A stretch of DNA of 64,000 nt from Salinibacterium sp. SWN167. Lineage in GTDB: Bacteria > Actinomycetota > Actinomycetes > Actinomycetales > Microbacteriaceae. Where the stretch lies: positions 617,462-681,461 of the forward strand of contig NZ_JADYWU010000002.1 in assembly GCF_015864665.1 (NCBI RefSeq), given 5' to 3'. The position numbers were made by a program, and so were the translations under genes. Below, piece by piece: positions 17,263-26,882 of this stretch. The stretch's first letter is position 1; each line of letters starts with the position of its first letter. A model generated the notes under the pieces. The model saw only the letters and a program-made list of their open reading frames with translations. It searched no databases and had not been told where the DNA came from.

Positions 17263-17623
17263 TGTGGTTCTCCGTTGGCAGCAGTGGCAATAAGTAATTG
17301 AGAACAACATACTCTGGCAACTGACACACGTCAATCTCGAACCGTGGGTCAAATTCCTTATATTTATTGACTTTCAGTATCGATTTGGCGAAAGTTTTCG
17401 AAAGTTGTTGCATTCAACGTATAAAGCAATATAAGTTCGCTCTATCAACAAAACGGGGCGCTTACCGCTGCCCCTCGCGATACAACGAAGTAGCGCTCCA
17501 CGGCGCTGGTAATCCGGCCCGTGCTCTTCGTCTCTCTCGTGAGGACCGCAGCCAAGCCCCGGCCGGTCATACCCCCGTGCGGCTGGCTTTTGCCCGGCAA
17601 TCACATTTGAAAGGGACAACACG
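17263..17623. promoter_or_regulatory. Divergent xylA/xylF control region
   Basis: This 361-bp stretch holds no gene. It separates xylAB from xylFGH and must carry both promoters. The middle is AT-rich (CTTATATTTATTGACTTTC). At 17389-17400 is the palindrome CGAAAGTTTTCG, overlapping TTTCGAAA (17396-17403), so GCGAAAGTT and TCGAAAGTT lie in tandem. That is the best candidate for the operator of the ROK repressor encoded downstream of xylH. The xylF side carries GAAAGGGA just before the ATG at 17624 as a ribosome site. Confidence 0.55.
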
Positions 17624-18727
17624 ATGTCAATGAAGAAGATAATCGCGGTCGCAGCAGCGACTGTGATGACTATCGGACTCGCCGCCTGCAGCAGCGACGC
17701 AGCAGGAACTGGCGGCGGCAGTGAAGGCAGTGTCGGAATCTCGATGCCCACCCGCAGCCTAGAACGCTGGATCAACGACGGCGAAGGCCTCAAGGCTCAG
17801 CTCGAAGATGCCGGCTACTCAGCAGACTTGCAGTACGCAGACGACAAGGCCGACACCCAGATCAGTCAAATCCAGAACCAGATTGCATCCGGCGTCGACG
17901 TTCTGGTTATCGCAGCAATCGACGGAGAGCTTCTTGCACCGGTGCTCGCCGACGCGAAGGCTCAAGACATCGCGGTTATTTCTTACGACCGTCTGATCAA
18001 CGGCACTCCCGACGTCGACTACTACGCCACGTTCGACAACTACAAGGTTGGTCAGCTTCAGGGTGAGTTCATCGAAGAACAACTCGGACTTGCCGATGGT
18101 GCCGGCCCGTTCAACCTCGAGCCGTTCGCCGGCAGCCCCGACGATAACAACGCCAAGTTCTTCTTCTCCGGCGCCTGGGATGTCCTTCTTCCTTATGTAG
18201 AGAATGGCCAGTTGGTTGTTCCCTCGGGTAAGGCTCCGGCGAGCAACGATGACTGGGCAAGCATCGGAATCCTCGGCTGGAAGTCTGACTCGGCTCAGTC
18301 CGAACTCGACAACCGCCTCGGATCGTTCTACACCGGTGGCGAGAAGATCGACGTCGTTCTTTCTCCCAACGACAGCCTTGCGCAGGGTATTGCCGCTTCG
18401 CTTCGCAGCGCTGGTTACACCGCCGGAACCGACTGGCCTCTCTTGACCGGTCAGGATGCCGACAAGGCGAGCGTCGTCAACATCCTCGCTGGCGAACAGT
18501 CGATGACGGTCTGGAAGGACACCCGCGAGCTGGGCAACGTCGTCTTCGGCTTCATTGAGGCGATCATGGCCGGTGAAGAGCCCGAGATCAACGACACCGA
18601 GACGTACGACAACGGTGAAAAGGTTGTCCCCGCGTTCCTCATTGCGCCCGAGGTTGTTGTGAAAGATGACGTGCAGTCGAAGCTCATCGACTCCGGCTTC
18701 ATCCAGGCCTCAGACGTAGGTCTCTAG
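17624..18727 (+). CDS. xylF: Sugar ABC transporter substrate-binding lipoprotein (xylose/ChvE type)
   Basis: Extracytoplasmic sugar-binding protein that delivers xylose or related sugars to the XylGH importer. The signal peptide ends in the lipobox LAAC with the lipid-attached cysteine at residue 22. The mature part is a periplasmic-binding-protein type 1 fold (VGISMPTRSLERW, LVIAAIDGELLAPVLADA, PNDSLAQGIAASLRSAGY, GQDADKASVVNILAGEQSMTVWKD) of the ChvE/multiple-sugar class. The length of 367 residues is usual. It is the first gene of xylFGH and is followed by the ATPase after 87 bp. Because the ChvE class also binds glucose or arabinose, the xylose assignment rests on xylAB next door. Confidence 0.88.
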   Translation: MSMKKIIAVAAATVMTIGLAACSSDAAGTGGGSEGSVGISMPTRSLERWINDGEGLKAQLEDAGYSADLQYADDKADTQISQIQNQIASGVDVLVIAAIDGELLAPVLADAKAQDIAVISYDRLINGTPDVDYYATFDNYKVGQLQGEFIEEQLGLADGAGPFNLEPFAGSPDDNNAKFFFSGAWDVLLPYVENGQLVVPSGKAPASNDDWASIGILGWKSDSAQSELDNRLGSFYTGGEKIDVVLSPNDSLAQGIAASLRSAGYTAGTDWPLLTGQDADKASVVNILAGEQSMTVWKDTRELGNVVFGFIEAIMAGEEPEINDTETYDNGEKVVPAFLIAPEVVVKDDVQSKLIDSGFIQASDVGL

Positions 18728-18814
18728 CCCCGGCTAGATCCCAGTAATACGATTCGACTTCGGGGGACGGCACAGTAGCCGCCCCCCGAAAGTCACTGCG
18801 AGCGGAGCACACTC

Positions 18815-20344
18815 ATGACTGCCATCCTCAGCATGAACCAGATCACCAAAGACTTTAGCGGCGGCGTTCGCGCCCTCGACGGCGTAAGCCTCGAGGTGGA
18901 ACGCGGCCACGTCCACGCTATTTGCGGCGAAAACGGCGCCGGCAAATCGACCCTCATGAAGGTGCTGAGCGGGGTCTATCCCGTCGGCAGCTATGGCGGC
19001 AGCATTAACTTCGAAAATCACGAGACTGCCTACAAGTCGATAAACGACTCTGAGGCCGATGGCATCGTGATTATTCACCAGGAGCTCGCGTTGAGCCCCT
19101 ACCTCTCTATTGCCGAGAACATCTTCCTCGGAAACGAGATCGCCACGCGCGGTGTCGTCGACTGGCCCAAGACCAATCGCGAGGCCACCATGTTGCTCGC
19201 GCGCGTCGGCCTCGACGAACTGCCCAGCACTCCCGTGCTCGAACTCGGTGTCGGCAAGCAACAGCTTGTAGAGATCGCCAAGGCTCTCTCTAAGCAAGTG
19301 AAGTTGTTGATTCTGGATGAGCCAACCGCGGCCCTCAACGATGAAGACTCGGCACACTTGCTCGACCTCATCAATAGCCTTCGCGGCCAGGGCATCACGT
19401 GCATCATCATCTCGCACAAGCTCAAAGAGATTCGCCGGATTGCGGATACCGTCACCATCATCCGCGATGGCCAGACCATCGAGACCTTCGAGATGAAGGA
19501 AGCGGATGCCACTGAAGCACGCATCATCCGCGCGATGGTCGGTCGCGACCTCGACAGCATGTTCCCGCCGCACACGCCAGACATTGGCGATGAGCTGTTC
19601 CGGGTAGAGAACTGGACAGTGCATCATCCGGTCGACACCACGCGCAAGGTCGTCGATGATGCCTCGTTCTCAGTGCGGGCGGGCGAGATTGTCGGTTTCG
19701 CCGGACTCATGGGTGCTGGCCGCACCGAGCTCGCGATGAGCATCTTCGGTCGCTCCTATGGCAGTCACATCAGCGGCACGGCCTTCAAAGAGGGCAAGGA
19801 AATTTCGGTCAAGAGCGTGAGCGAGGCGATCGGCCACGGCATCGCCTACGCCACCGAAGACCGTAAACACTTCGGCCTCAACCTGATCGGCAGCATCGCG
19901 GTCAATATCTCAGCGGCAGCGCTCTCGAAGCTCTCGCGCTTCGGCATCGTTGACCGCTTTGCGGAGAACAAGGTCGCCGAGGACTACCGCGGCCAAATGA
20001 ACATCAAAACTCCGAACGTGTCGGTGCTCGCCGGCAACCTCTCGGGAGGCAACCAGCAAAAGGTCGTCTTGAGCAAATGGATGTTCTCCGGCCCCGACAT
20101 CCTGATTCTCGACGAACCCACCCGCGGCATCGATGTCGGTGCCAAATACGAAATCTACGGAATCATCAACGACCTCGCCCGCCAGGGCAAAGCGGTCGTC
20201 GTGATTTCCTCAGAACTACCGGAGCTTCTCGGACTCTGCGACCGCATTTATGCGATCTCCGAAGGCACCATCACCGGCGAGATTGATCGCGCCGACGCTA
20301 CCCAAGAACGACTCATGCACTTGATGACCGCGGGAAAGGACTAA
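18815..20344 (+). CDS. xylG: Sugar ABC transporter ATPase, two fused cassettes
   Basis: A 509-residue cytosolic ATPase with two ABC domains. In the first, [12 protein letters not shown] is the Walker [18 protein letters not shown] replaces the usual LSGGQ, and [11 protein letters not shown] is the Walker B. In the second, [17 protein letters not shown] stands for a degenerate Walker A (no Lys), with [15 protein letters not shown] as signature and [14 protein letters not shown] as Walker B. This asymmetry is standard for the carbohydrate uptake CUT2 class (XylG, RbsA, MmsA). It is four bases upstream of the permease gene and powers uptake together with XylF and XylH. Confidence 0.92.
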   Translation: MTAILSMNQITKDFSGGVRALDGVSLEVERGHVHAICGENGAGKSTLMKVLSGVYPVGSYGGSINFENHETAYKSINDSEADGIVIIHQELALSPYLSIAENIFLGNEIATRGVVDWPKTNREATMLLARVGLDELPSTPVLELGVGKQQLVEIAKALSKQVKLLILDEPTAALNDEDSAHLLDLINSLRGQGITCIIISHKLKEIRRIADTVTIIRDGQTIETFEMKEADATEARIIRAMVGRDLDSMFPPHTPDIGDELFRVENWTVHHPVDTTRKVVDDASFSVRAGEIVGFAGLMGAGRTELAMSIFGRSYGSHISGTAFKEGKEISVKSVSEAIGHGIAYATEDRKHFGLNLIGSIAVNISAAALSKLSRFGIVDRFAENKVAEDYRGQMNIKTPNVSVLAGNLSGGNQQKVVLSKWMFSGPDILILDEPTRGIDVGAKYEIYGIINDLARQGKAVVVISSELPELLGLCDRIYAISEGTITGEIDRADATQERLMHLMTAGKD

Positions 20345-20348
20345 CCCG

Positions 20349-21548
20349 ATGAGCACCACCACCCCCACTCGTAAACCGCCCAAGATGCGGGTCGACCTGC
20401 GTCAGTACGGCATCCTCGCCGCGCTCGCAGTCATCGTCATCCTGTTCCAAGTCTTGACGGATGGCCGGCTCCTGCTGCCCGGAAACCTCAACAACCTCAT
20501 CCAGCAGAACGCCTACGTGCTGATTCTCGCCGTGGGCATGGTCATCGTGATTATTGCGGGACACATCGACCTCTCGGTCGGTTCCGTCGTGGCGATGGTC
20601 GGTGCCGTTGCTGCGATCTCAATGAGCCAGTGGGGGATGCCCTGGTGGGCCGCCGTCATCATCTCGCTTTTGCTCGGCGCAGCGGTCGGAGCGTGGCAGG
20701 GGTTCTGGGTTGCCTTCGTGGGTATCCCGGCCTTCATCGTCACGCTCGCGGGCATGCTGTTGTTCCGCGGTCTTACGCTCGTGTTCCTCACGGGCGGCAC
20801 GATCAACGCGCTTCCCGGTGAGTTCAACGCGATCGGCGGCGGGTGGCTGCCCGAGTTGTTCGGCACGATTGGTGAAGGTCGCGGCAGTCGCGACATCCTC
20901 ACAATTGTCTTGGGTGTTCTGGCGGTAGCAATGCTGATCACTCAGCAGGTGCGCAGCCGCGCCAAGCAACGCAGTCTTGAACTTCCCGTGGAGCGCAGCG
21001 TTTCGTTCTGGATCAAGAACGGTGTCGCTGCGGTAGTCATTCTCGCTCTGACGTTCCAGCTTTCTGCGTACCGCGGAACCCCGATCATCCTGATCATTCT
21101 GGCCGTGCTGATTCTGCTGTTCACGTTCGTGTTGAACCAGACCGTCTTCGGCCGCCACGTGTACGCGATCGGTGGCAACCTTTTCGCCGCACAGATGAGT
21201 GGGGTGAAGACCTCGTGGATCAACTTCTTCGTCTTCGTGAACATGGGTGTGCTCGCAGGCCTCGCCGGTGTCGTCACGACGGCGCGCGCTGGTGGTGCCG
21301 TGGCATCCGCCGGTCAGAGCTTTGAACTCGATGCCATTGCTGCCGTCTTCATCGGTGGCGCGGCTGTCACCGGTGGTGTCGGCACGGTGATCGGTGCTGT
21401 GATCGGTGCGCTCATCATGGGCGTGCTCAACATGGGCCTGTCGATCCTCTCGGTGGATGCTGCCTGGCAGCAAACCATCAAGGGGCTCGTGCTGCTTCTT
21501 GCCGTGGCGTTCGACGTCATGAGCAAGCGGCGCGCCGGACGTCGCTAG
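20349..21548 (+). CDS. xylH: Sugar ABC transporter permease
   Basis: A 399-residue CUT2-class permease with about ten membrane spans, the transport channel for the XylFG system. Characteristic pieces are ILAVGMVIVIIAGHIDLSVGS, AWQGFWVAFVGIPAFIVTLAGMLLFRG, the loop YAIGGNLFAAQMSGVKTSWINFFVF that couples to the ATPase, and FIGGAAVTGGVGTVIGAVIGALIMGVLNMGLSIL near the end. Unlike the roughly 320-residue RbsC type, it has a longer central insert, as XylH and GguB have. It is followed by the ROK regulator 30 bases downstream on the same strand. Confidence 0.92.
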   Translation: MSTTTPTRKPPKMRVDLRQYGILAALAVIVILFQVLTDGRLLLPGNLNNLIQQNAYVLILAVGMVIVIIAGHIDLSVGSVVAMVGAVAAISMSQWGMPWWAAVIISLLLGAAVGAWQGFWVAFVGIPAFIVTLAGMLLFRGLTLVFLTGGTINALPGEFNAIGGGWLPELFGTIGEGRGSRDILTIVLGVLAVAMLITQQVRSRAKQRSLELPVERSVSFWIKNGVAAVVILALTFQLSAYRGTPIILIILAVLILLFTFVLNQTVFGRHVYAIGGNLFAAQMSGVKTSWINFFVFVNMGVLAGLAGVVTTARAGGAVASAGQSFELDAIAAVFIGGAAVTGGVGTVIGAVIGALIMGVLNMGLSILSVDAAWQQTIKGLVLLLAVAFDVMSKRRAGRR

Positions 21549-21578
21549 TCTTAGCATCACCGTTTTATTGCCAATCGA

Positions 21579-22814
21579 GTGGAACCGCCCGTGAACCAGA
21601 ACACCCCGCCATCGTCGCCGCTGCCGTCGTCGCTGACGTCGCCGACTGGCGCAGGCAGCACGGGTGGTCGCGGCGATCGCACTCGGCGGCACAATCTGTC
21701 GCGCGTGCTGACCCTGCTTCACCGTGGGGCTCAGCGCCGCTCGCAGCTGACCGCACAGACGGGCCTTAACCGCTCAACGATCGCGGCGCTCGTAGCCGAG
21801 CTCACCGAACTGGGTTTGGCCTACGAAAGTGAGCCTGATCCCACTCGGCAAGTAGGTCGCCCGTCACCGATGGTGAACGCGGATGCTCGCACCGTTGCCA
21901 TTGCGGTCAACCCCGAGATCGACGCCATCACCGTCGGGGTCGTGGGGCTCGACGGTTCGCTCTTGAAGCGCATCCGCTATGAAACAGAGACGCCCCCGAC
22001 AGTTTCCGAGTTCGTGAAGATCTCGAGCCTGATCATCGAGAGCGTGCGCGGCGAGTACGAATCGACGGGCCGCATCGTCGGTATCGGCATTGCCGCGCCC
22101 GGTCTCGTGCGCGTCGAAGACGGCCTCGTGCGCTGGGCGCCTCACCTCCATTGGCGAGATGAACCAATCACGGAGCTGCTCGCCGAGGCGACCGGCTACC
22201 CCGTCTCTACCTCCAATGACGCGAGCGTGGGCGCGCTCGGCGAGCACATCTACGGTGCTGGGCGCGACATCGATGACCTCATTTATCTCAACGGTGGTGC
22301 CAGTGGTATCGGTGGCGGCATCATCGCAGGCGGGCGGCCGCTGACCGGACGTGCCGGCTATGCGGGAGAGTTCGGCCACGTTCGCGTGGAAAACGGTGCG
22401 GCAGAGAAGGGTACGCGTGAAGAGGGCAGCCTCGAGACCGAAGTGAATCGTGCTGACCTGCTGCAGGCGCTCGGCCTCACCAACGTTGATTCCGAAACTC
22501 TGGATGCTGCACTGCGCGAATCCACGGATCCTGCGGTGAGCGAGCTGGTACATCGACAGTTGCTCTCCCTCGGCACCTCGCTGCGCAACGCAGTGAATGT
22601 GTTGAATCCTGAAGTGATTGTGCTGGGTGGTTTTTTGGCATCCATCTTCGCGTTCGATCCCGAATTCTTGATCGAGCGGGTGCGCAGCCAGTCTCTCGAA
22701 GCCTCCTTCGAGGGCGTGCAGATCGTGCCCGCTCAGCTCGGTGCAGACCTGCTCATGATCGGGGCGGCTGAGCTCGCTTTTGCGGCGTTGTTGGAAGACC
22801 CAGCGGCGCTCTAG
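21579..22814 (+). CDS. ROK-family transcriptional regulator (XylR-like)
   Basis: A 411-residue protein combining an N-terminal helix-turn-helix (LHRGAQRRSQLTAQTGLNRSTIAALVAELTELGL) with a C-terminal ROK sugar-kinase-like domain (VGIGIAAPGLVRVEDG, SNDASVGALGEHIYG, NGGASGIGGGIIAGGRPLTGRAGYAGEFGHVRV). The zinc site typical of ROK proteins (CxCGxxGC) is missing; ENGAAEKGTREEGSLE occupies that place. Most likely it represses the xyl genes and is released by xylose or a phosphorylated sugar. Both the GTG at 21579 and the GTG at 21591 are possible starts, neither with a strong site. It follows xylH in the same operon and precedes the beta-glucosidase. Confidence 0.85.
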   Translation: MEPPVNQNTPPSSPLPSSLTSPTGAGSTGGRGDRTRRHNLSRVLTLLHRGAQRRSQLTAQTGLNRSTIAALVAELTELGLAYESEPDPTRQVGRPSPMVNADARTVAIAVNPEIDAITVGVVGLDGSLLKRIRYETETPPTVSEFVKISSLIIESVRGEYESTGRIVGIGIAAPGLVRVEDGLVRWAPHLHWRDEPITELLAEATGYPVSTSNDASVGALGEHIYGAGRDIDDLIYLNGGASGIGGGIIAGGRPLTGRAGYAGEFGHVRVENGAAEKGTREEGSLETEVNRADLLQALGLTNVDSETLDAALRESTDPAVSELVHRQLLSLGTSLRNAVNVLNPEVIVLGGFLASIFAFDPEFLIERVRSQSLEASFEGVQIVPAQLGADLLMIGAAELAFAALLEDPAAL

Positions 22815-22904
22815 CCGCACGGTTGATTGACCGGCTAACTGCCTGTCGCCGTAACCTCGGGATAGTTTCGGCCAAACCGAAGCTCCCGGTCTTAGGGTTG
22901 TGAG

Positions 22905-24314
22905 ATGAACTCCGATTACCGCGATTCTGGTCTCGTATTTCCGCCGAACTTCATCGTTGGTTCTGCGACGGCGGCCTATCAAATTGAGGGAGCGGCTCGC
23001 GATGGCGGCCGCACCGAATCCATCTGGGACACTTTCAGTCACACCCCGGGCAAGACCTGGAACGGCGACACCGGTGACGTTGCCGACGACCACTACTACC
23101 GGCTCGAATCCGACCTCGATCTCATGGCCGAGCTGGGTCTCGACGCCTACCGCTTCTCCATCTCGTGGCCGCGATTTCAGCCGGGTGGGCAGGGTCCGAT
23201 CAACCCCGAGGGAGTGTCGTTCTACTCGCGTCTGGTCGACGGGCTGCTGAGCCGCGGCATCCGCCCCATCGCCACTCTGTATCACTGGGATTTGCCGCAA
23301 GAACTCGAGGACGAGGGCGGTTGGCCTGAGCGCGATACCGCTCTGTGGTTCGCCGAATACGCCGAGCTCGCGGCCACGGCCCTGGGCGATCGCGTGCACA
23401 CGTGGACGACCCTCAACGAGCCGTGGTGTTCGGCATACTTGGGCTATGGCTCGGCATCTCATGCGCCCGGTCGCGCTCGGGATGTTGATGCACTCGCCGC
23501 CGTTCACCACCTCAATTTGGCTCACGGAATGGCCGTGCCGCGCATCCGTGCCGCTGCCACGAATTCGCCCGAGGTGTCGGCGACGCTGAACTTCCACGTG
23601 ATTCGGGGCGAGGATGCCGAAGCCAAGCGTCGCATCGATGCGCTCGCCAACCGCGCGTTCACGAGTCCGATGCTGCTCGGTCGCTACGACGATGACTTCA
23701 TCGCCGACACGAGCGAGGTCACCGACTGGTCATTCGTTCACGCGGGCGATCTGGCGACCATCCACCAGCCCATCGATTTCTTGGGCGTCAACTATTACTC
23801 CACCGTCACGGTGAAGATGTGGGATGGCGTGAGCGAGCGCGTGATGAACGACGGTCACAAAGACATGGGCGGCTCCGCGTGGCCGGGCAGCCGCACTGTC
23901 GAGTTCTTGCCGCAAGACGGCCCGTACACGGCCATGAACTGGAACATCGCGCCCGATGGCCTCGAAGAACTGCTGGTCGATTTGGGCGAGCGATTCCCCG
24001 CTCTGCCATTGATGATCACCGAGAACGGTGCCGCGTTCGACGACGAGGCCACGGATGGTCGCGTGCATGATGCGGACCGGGTCGACTATCTCAACCGGCA
24101 CTTCACGGCCGCGCACCGTGCGATGCAGCGCGGGGTGAACCTGCAGGGGTACCTCGTGTGGTCGTTGCTCGACAACTTCGAGTGGGGCTACGGCTATTCG
24201 AAGCGCTTCGGCATCGTGCGGGTCGACTACGACACTCAAGAACGCATCGTGAAAGACAGCGGGCTATGGGTTTCTGAGGTTGCCAAGAACAAGGTGACGC
24301 CGCCGCTGAGCTAG
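22905..24314 (+). CDS. GH1 beta-glucosidase
   Basis: Retaining beta-glycosidase of family GH1, intracellular (no signal peptide), 469 residues. FPPNFIVGSATAAYQIEGA is the N-terminal family signature. The acid/base Glu172 is in TLNEPW and the nucleophile Glu373 in MITENGAA, and VWSLLDNFEWGYGYSKRFGI closes the sugar pocket. Its place after the xyl operon suggests use of beta-glucosides or xylosides such as xylobiose, taken up by a transporter. A short palindrome (TTCGG-5 nt-CCGAA, 22867-22881) lies just before the ATG and could be an operator. The stop codon overlaps the SulP stop codon on the other strand. Confidence 0.94.
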   Translation: MNSDYRDSGLVFPPNFIVGSATAAYQIEGAARDGGRTESIWDTFSHTPGKTWNGDTGDVADDHYYRLESDLDLMAELGLDAYRFSISWPRFQPGGQGPINPEGVSFYSRLVDGLLSRGIRPIATLYHWDLPQELEDEGGWPERDTALWFAEYAELAATALGDRVHTWTTLNEPWCSAYLGYGSASHAPGRARDVDALAAVHHLNLAHGMAVPRIRAAATNSPEVSATLNFHVIRGEDAEAKRRIDALANRAFTSPMLLGRYDDDFIADTSEVTDWSFVHAGDLATIHQPIDFLGVNYYSTVTVKMWDGVSERVMNDGHKDMGGSAWPGSRTVEFLPQDGPYTAMNWNIAPDGLEELLVDLGERFPALPLMITENGAAFDDEATDGRVHDADRVDYLNRHFTAAHRAMQRGVNLQGYLVWSLLDNFEWGYGYSKRFGIVRVDYDTQERIVKDSGLWVSEVAKNKVTPPLS

Positions 24315-25963
24315 ACGTCGCTCGCTGCCTCGTTCGCGACCATCGTGCGGCGAATGTGCGAGCGAGCGTGTTCGATCGCGGGCTCGAGTTCGGCGAACAG
24401 GTGGTTGGGGTGCCGCAGCGAGCGGATAACTCCGAGGCGTTTCAACACATCCAGATGTTCGGGGCGGATGCCCTTGATGATTACGGTCACGCCGCGTCGT
24501 TCGAGCGCGGTGATGAGCTCGGTGAGGGTGTGGGCGCCGGTGGCATCGATGAGGTGCAGTTGCGACAGCCGCACGATCACGACTTCGAGACCTTCGTGTT
24601 CGTTGATGCGGTCGATGAGGCGCTCGGCTGCTCCGAAGAAGAGTGAGCCATCGATGCGGAAGAGCGCGATGCGTTCGTCGCCGGGTTCGGGGGAGCCGGG
24701 GAGTTCTTCGCGGTGAACGCCGCTGGCTTTGCTCATCGTGCGCAGGGCGAAGAAGGCGGCGGCAGCGATGCCGATCCCTACGGCGATGATGAGGTCGAAG
24801 CTCACCGTGATGATGCCGGTGATGACGAACACGGCAGCTTCAGATTTGCCGGTGTGCAGCATCGTCTTGATCAGGGTGGGGGACATCATGCGGGCGGCGG
24901 TGGCCATGAGAACGCCCGAGAGCGCTGCCAGCGGGATGACCGCGACGACCTGTGCTGCGAGGTACACGACGGTGAGCAGTGCGAGAGCATGTACGACCGC
25001 CGAGACGCGGGTGCGACCGCCCGACCGCACGTTTACCGCGGTGCGGGCGATGGCGCCGGTGGCCGGCATCCCGCCAAAGAAGCTGGAAGCGACGGATGCC
25101 AACCCCTGGCCGACAAGTTCGCGGTCGGCGTTGTAGGGGCCGGTGTCTGCCATGCCGGCGGCGACGCGGGCAGAAAGCAGGGATTCGATCGCGGCGAGGG
25201 CGGCGACGGCGAAGGCCGGACCGATGAGTGTGGTCAGGTCGAAGTCGAATGACGGCACGGTCGGTGAGGGCAAGGATGCGGGAAGCTCGCCGATGGTGGC
25301 CAGTGGGAGATCCAGTGCTTGGGCAACGATGGTGACAACCGCGATCGCGATGAAGGATGCCGGAAGGCGCCCGCTGATGCGCGACAGTAACAACATGATG
25401 GCAATCACGGCGGCAACAACGGCAAGGGGGAGTAGCGCGGCGGGCCACTGGGCGGCAGTGACGAAGGCGATGGCGGCGAGCACGGCGTTGGTGGGGTGTT
25501 CGGTGCCTTCGGTGCCGAGCGCCGAGGGCACTTGCTGCAGGAAGATGATGATGCCGATGCCGACGGTGAAGCCTTCGATCACGGGCCACGGAATGTAACT
25601 GACGGTGCGGCCGAGGCGTAGCACGCCGGCGACGACCACGATGATGCCTGCGAGCAGGGTGACGATGGCGACGGCTTCAACACCGTGGCTGACGACGATG
25701 GGGGCGAGCACCACGACCATGGCGCCGGTGGGGCCCGAAACCTGCACGTTCGAGCCACCGAAGACGGCAGCGACGATGCCGGCGACGATCGCGGTGATGA
25801 GTCCCGCTTCAGCGCCCACTCCTGAGCTCACGCCAAAAGCGAGGGCGAGGGGGAGGGCGACGATTCCGACGGTGATTCCCGCGATCAGATCGCCCCGCCA
25901 GCTGGTGCGCAGTAGGCGGTAGTCTTTCGCGCTCGGCAGGAGCTCTTTCCAGGAACGTTTCAT
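24311..25963 (-). CDS. SulP-family anion transporter with STAS domain
   Basis: A 550-residue SLC26/SulP transporter. The first 390 residues hold the membrane core, beginning DYRLLRTSWRGDLIAGITVGIVALPLALAFG (the conserved Pro-rich entry to helix 1) and including FGGSNVQVSGPTGAMVVVLAPIV, the substrate-site loop. The C-terminal region is a STAS domain (IALFRIDGSLFFGAAERLIDRI, VVIVRLSQLHLIDATGAHTLTELI). Substrates of the family include sulfate and bicarbonate; this one cannot be settled. The ATG overlaps the arsR stop by four bases, so the regulator and transporter are co-expressed. A remnant of a second copy of this start lies at 28385-28445. Confidence 0.92.
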   Translation of the reverse strand: MKRSWKELLPSAKDYRLLRTSWRGDLIAGITVGIVALPLALAFGVSSGVGAEAGLITAIVAGIVAAVFGGSNVQVSGPTGAMVVVLAPIVVSHGVEAVAIVTLLAGIIVVVAGVLRLGRTVSYIPWPVIEGFTVGIGIIIFLQQVPSALGTEGTEHPTNAVLAAIAFVTAAQWPAALLPLAVVAAVIAIMLLLSRISGRLPASFIAIAVVTIVAQALDLPLATIGELPASLPSPTVPSFDFDLTTLIGPAFAVAALAAIESLLSARVAAGMADTGPYNADRELVGQGLASVASSFFGGMPATGAIARTAVNVRSGGRTRVSAVVHALALLTVVYLAAQVVAVIPLAALSGVLMATAARMMSPTLIKTMLHTGKSEAAVFVITGIITVSFDLIIAVGIGIAAAAFFALRTMSKASGVHREELPGSPEPGDERIALFRIDGSLFFGAAERLIDRINEHEGLEVVIVRLSQLHLIDATGAHTLTELITALERRGVTVIIKGIRPEHLDVLKRLGVIRSLRHPNHLFAELEPAIEHARSHIRRTMVANEAASDV

Positions 25964-26325
25964 CGGGCATCCGGAATCGTGGGTAGTCCGGCAACGAGAT
26001 CGCGTTGGCTGTCGGTGTCGGCAAGGATTTCGCCGAGCAGCACGCGCGCGACACGGAGGAGTTCAGAAATTTGGGGGTGAGCGAGGCGGTAGTAGACGAC
26101 GCTGGCGCGACGTTCGGAGACGACGAGCCCGTAGCGGCGCAGCACGGCGAGGTGTTGCGAGAGGTGGGAGGCTTCGAGGCCGGTCGCGGTCAGCATCTCT
26201 GCGACAGAGGCTTCGTCGGCGGCCGACAAGATTTCGAGCACCCGGATGCGGTATGGATGCGCGAGCCCTTTGAAGAGGTTCGCCTTGATTTCGTAGAGCG
26301 GCCTGCGCTCATCGAGAACGGCCAT
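25960..26325 (-). CDS. ArsR/SmtB-family regulator of the sulP operon
   Basis: A 121-residue winged-helix regulator. ANLFKGLAHPYRIRVLEILSAADEASVAEM leads to the recognition helix ATGLEASHLSQHLAVLRRYGLV and the wing SERRASVVYYRLAHPQISELL. It contains no cysteine at all, so it cannot sense metals through the Cys sites of ArsR or CmtR; another ligand or a His/Asp site is needed. The ATG follows AGGAG. Its stop overlaps the sulP start (ATGA). A probable operator, TGATG-GAAT-CATCA, lies 57 bases upstream of its start. A broken paralogue sits 2.5 kb away at 28500-28827. Confidence 0.9.
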   Translation of the reverse strand: MAVLDERRPLYEIKANLFKGLAHPYRIRVLEILSAADEASVAEMLTATGLEASHLSQHLAVLRRYGLVVSERRASVVYYRLAHPQISELLRVARVLLGEILADTDSQRDLVAGLPTIPDAR

Positions 26326-26381
26326 TCATGTGCTCCTGATCGGTGCGGTTGCAGCGATGCACATTTGCCCGCTTGCTGAAT

Positions 26382-26395
26382 TGATGGAATCATCA
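26382..26395. promoter_or_regulatory. Candidate ArsR operator
   Basis: TGATG-GAAT-CATCA is a perfect five-base inverted repeat in the arsR promoter region. The same element is kept, with one change (TGATA), at 28884-28897 in front of the broken arsR copy. Conservation in both copies supports a binding site. Confidence 0.45.
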
Positions 26396-26882
26396 TATCA
26401 GCTGGCGACTAGGGACCGTTTAAGCTCCGCATGCTCGAGCGGGTGAGTCACGGCGCGGTCGGGCGTCCGCTGCCACTTCATCCAATGGTGACCGAGTGTT
26501 CCTGCAGAAGCCTCGTGATAAGAGTGGTCCGTCGAGAGCCGGCTGCAATCATCATGATCGGCGCGCAATCAGGCGCCAACTATTGTCGATGCTATGGCAG
26601 GCTTCCATCGCGCCCTCCCCGCAAAATCTTGAGGCTAAAGCGATGGCCTGACTCGCTCCAGAGGGAACAACACTACCGAGCTGCGATGAGAGCCCGGGTC
26701 TATGATCGGGCTATGGAGCGCCGATGCGGAACCGGAATTGTATTGGGGGCCTTGAGGTGTTCACGCCCTTGGCCCAGGTGCTCACACCCGTGGCCTCGCG
26801 ACTCTGCGAAGGGGAATGCTCCGTTGGGCGACGGCAAAGTGCTATCGCGCGATGCCGCGCTTTAGCAGTGTGAGGAGGAGGA
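26396..26882. other. Gene-poor stretch at the left edge of the island
   Basis: About 490 bases without a gene I can support. A 144-codon plus-strand frame exists (26431-26865), but it is rich in Arg, Cys and Pro without any domain pattern and has no ribosome site. Short near-repeats occur (CACGCCCTTGGCCCAGGTG beside CACACCCGTGGCCTCG). The only clear signal is AGGAGGAGGA at the right end, serving the next gene. Confidence 0.5.

Noticed and set aside
21864..23597. A 577-codon minus-strand frame across the ROK and GH1 genes
   Set aside because: It spans two well-supported genes on the other strand and their intergenic gap; long antisense frames are common in GC-rich DNA.
26431..26865. 144-codon plus-strand frame at the left island edge
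   Set aside because: Arg/Cys/Pro-rich without domain pattern, no ribosome site, no regular codon bias.
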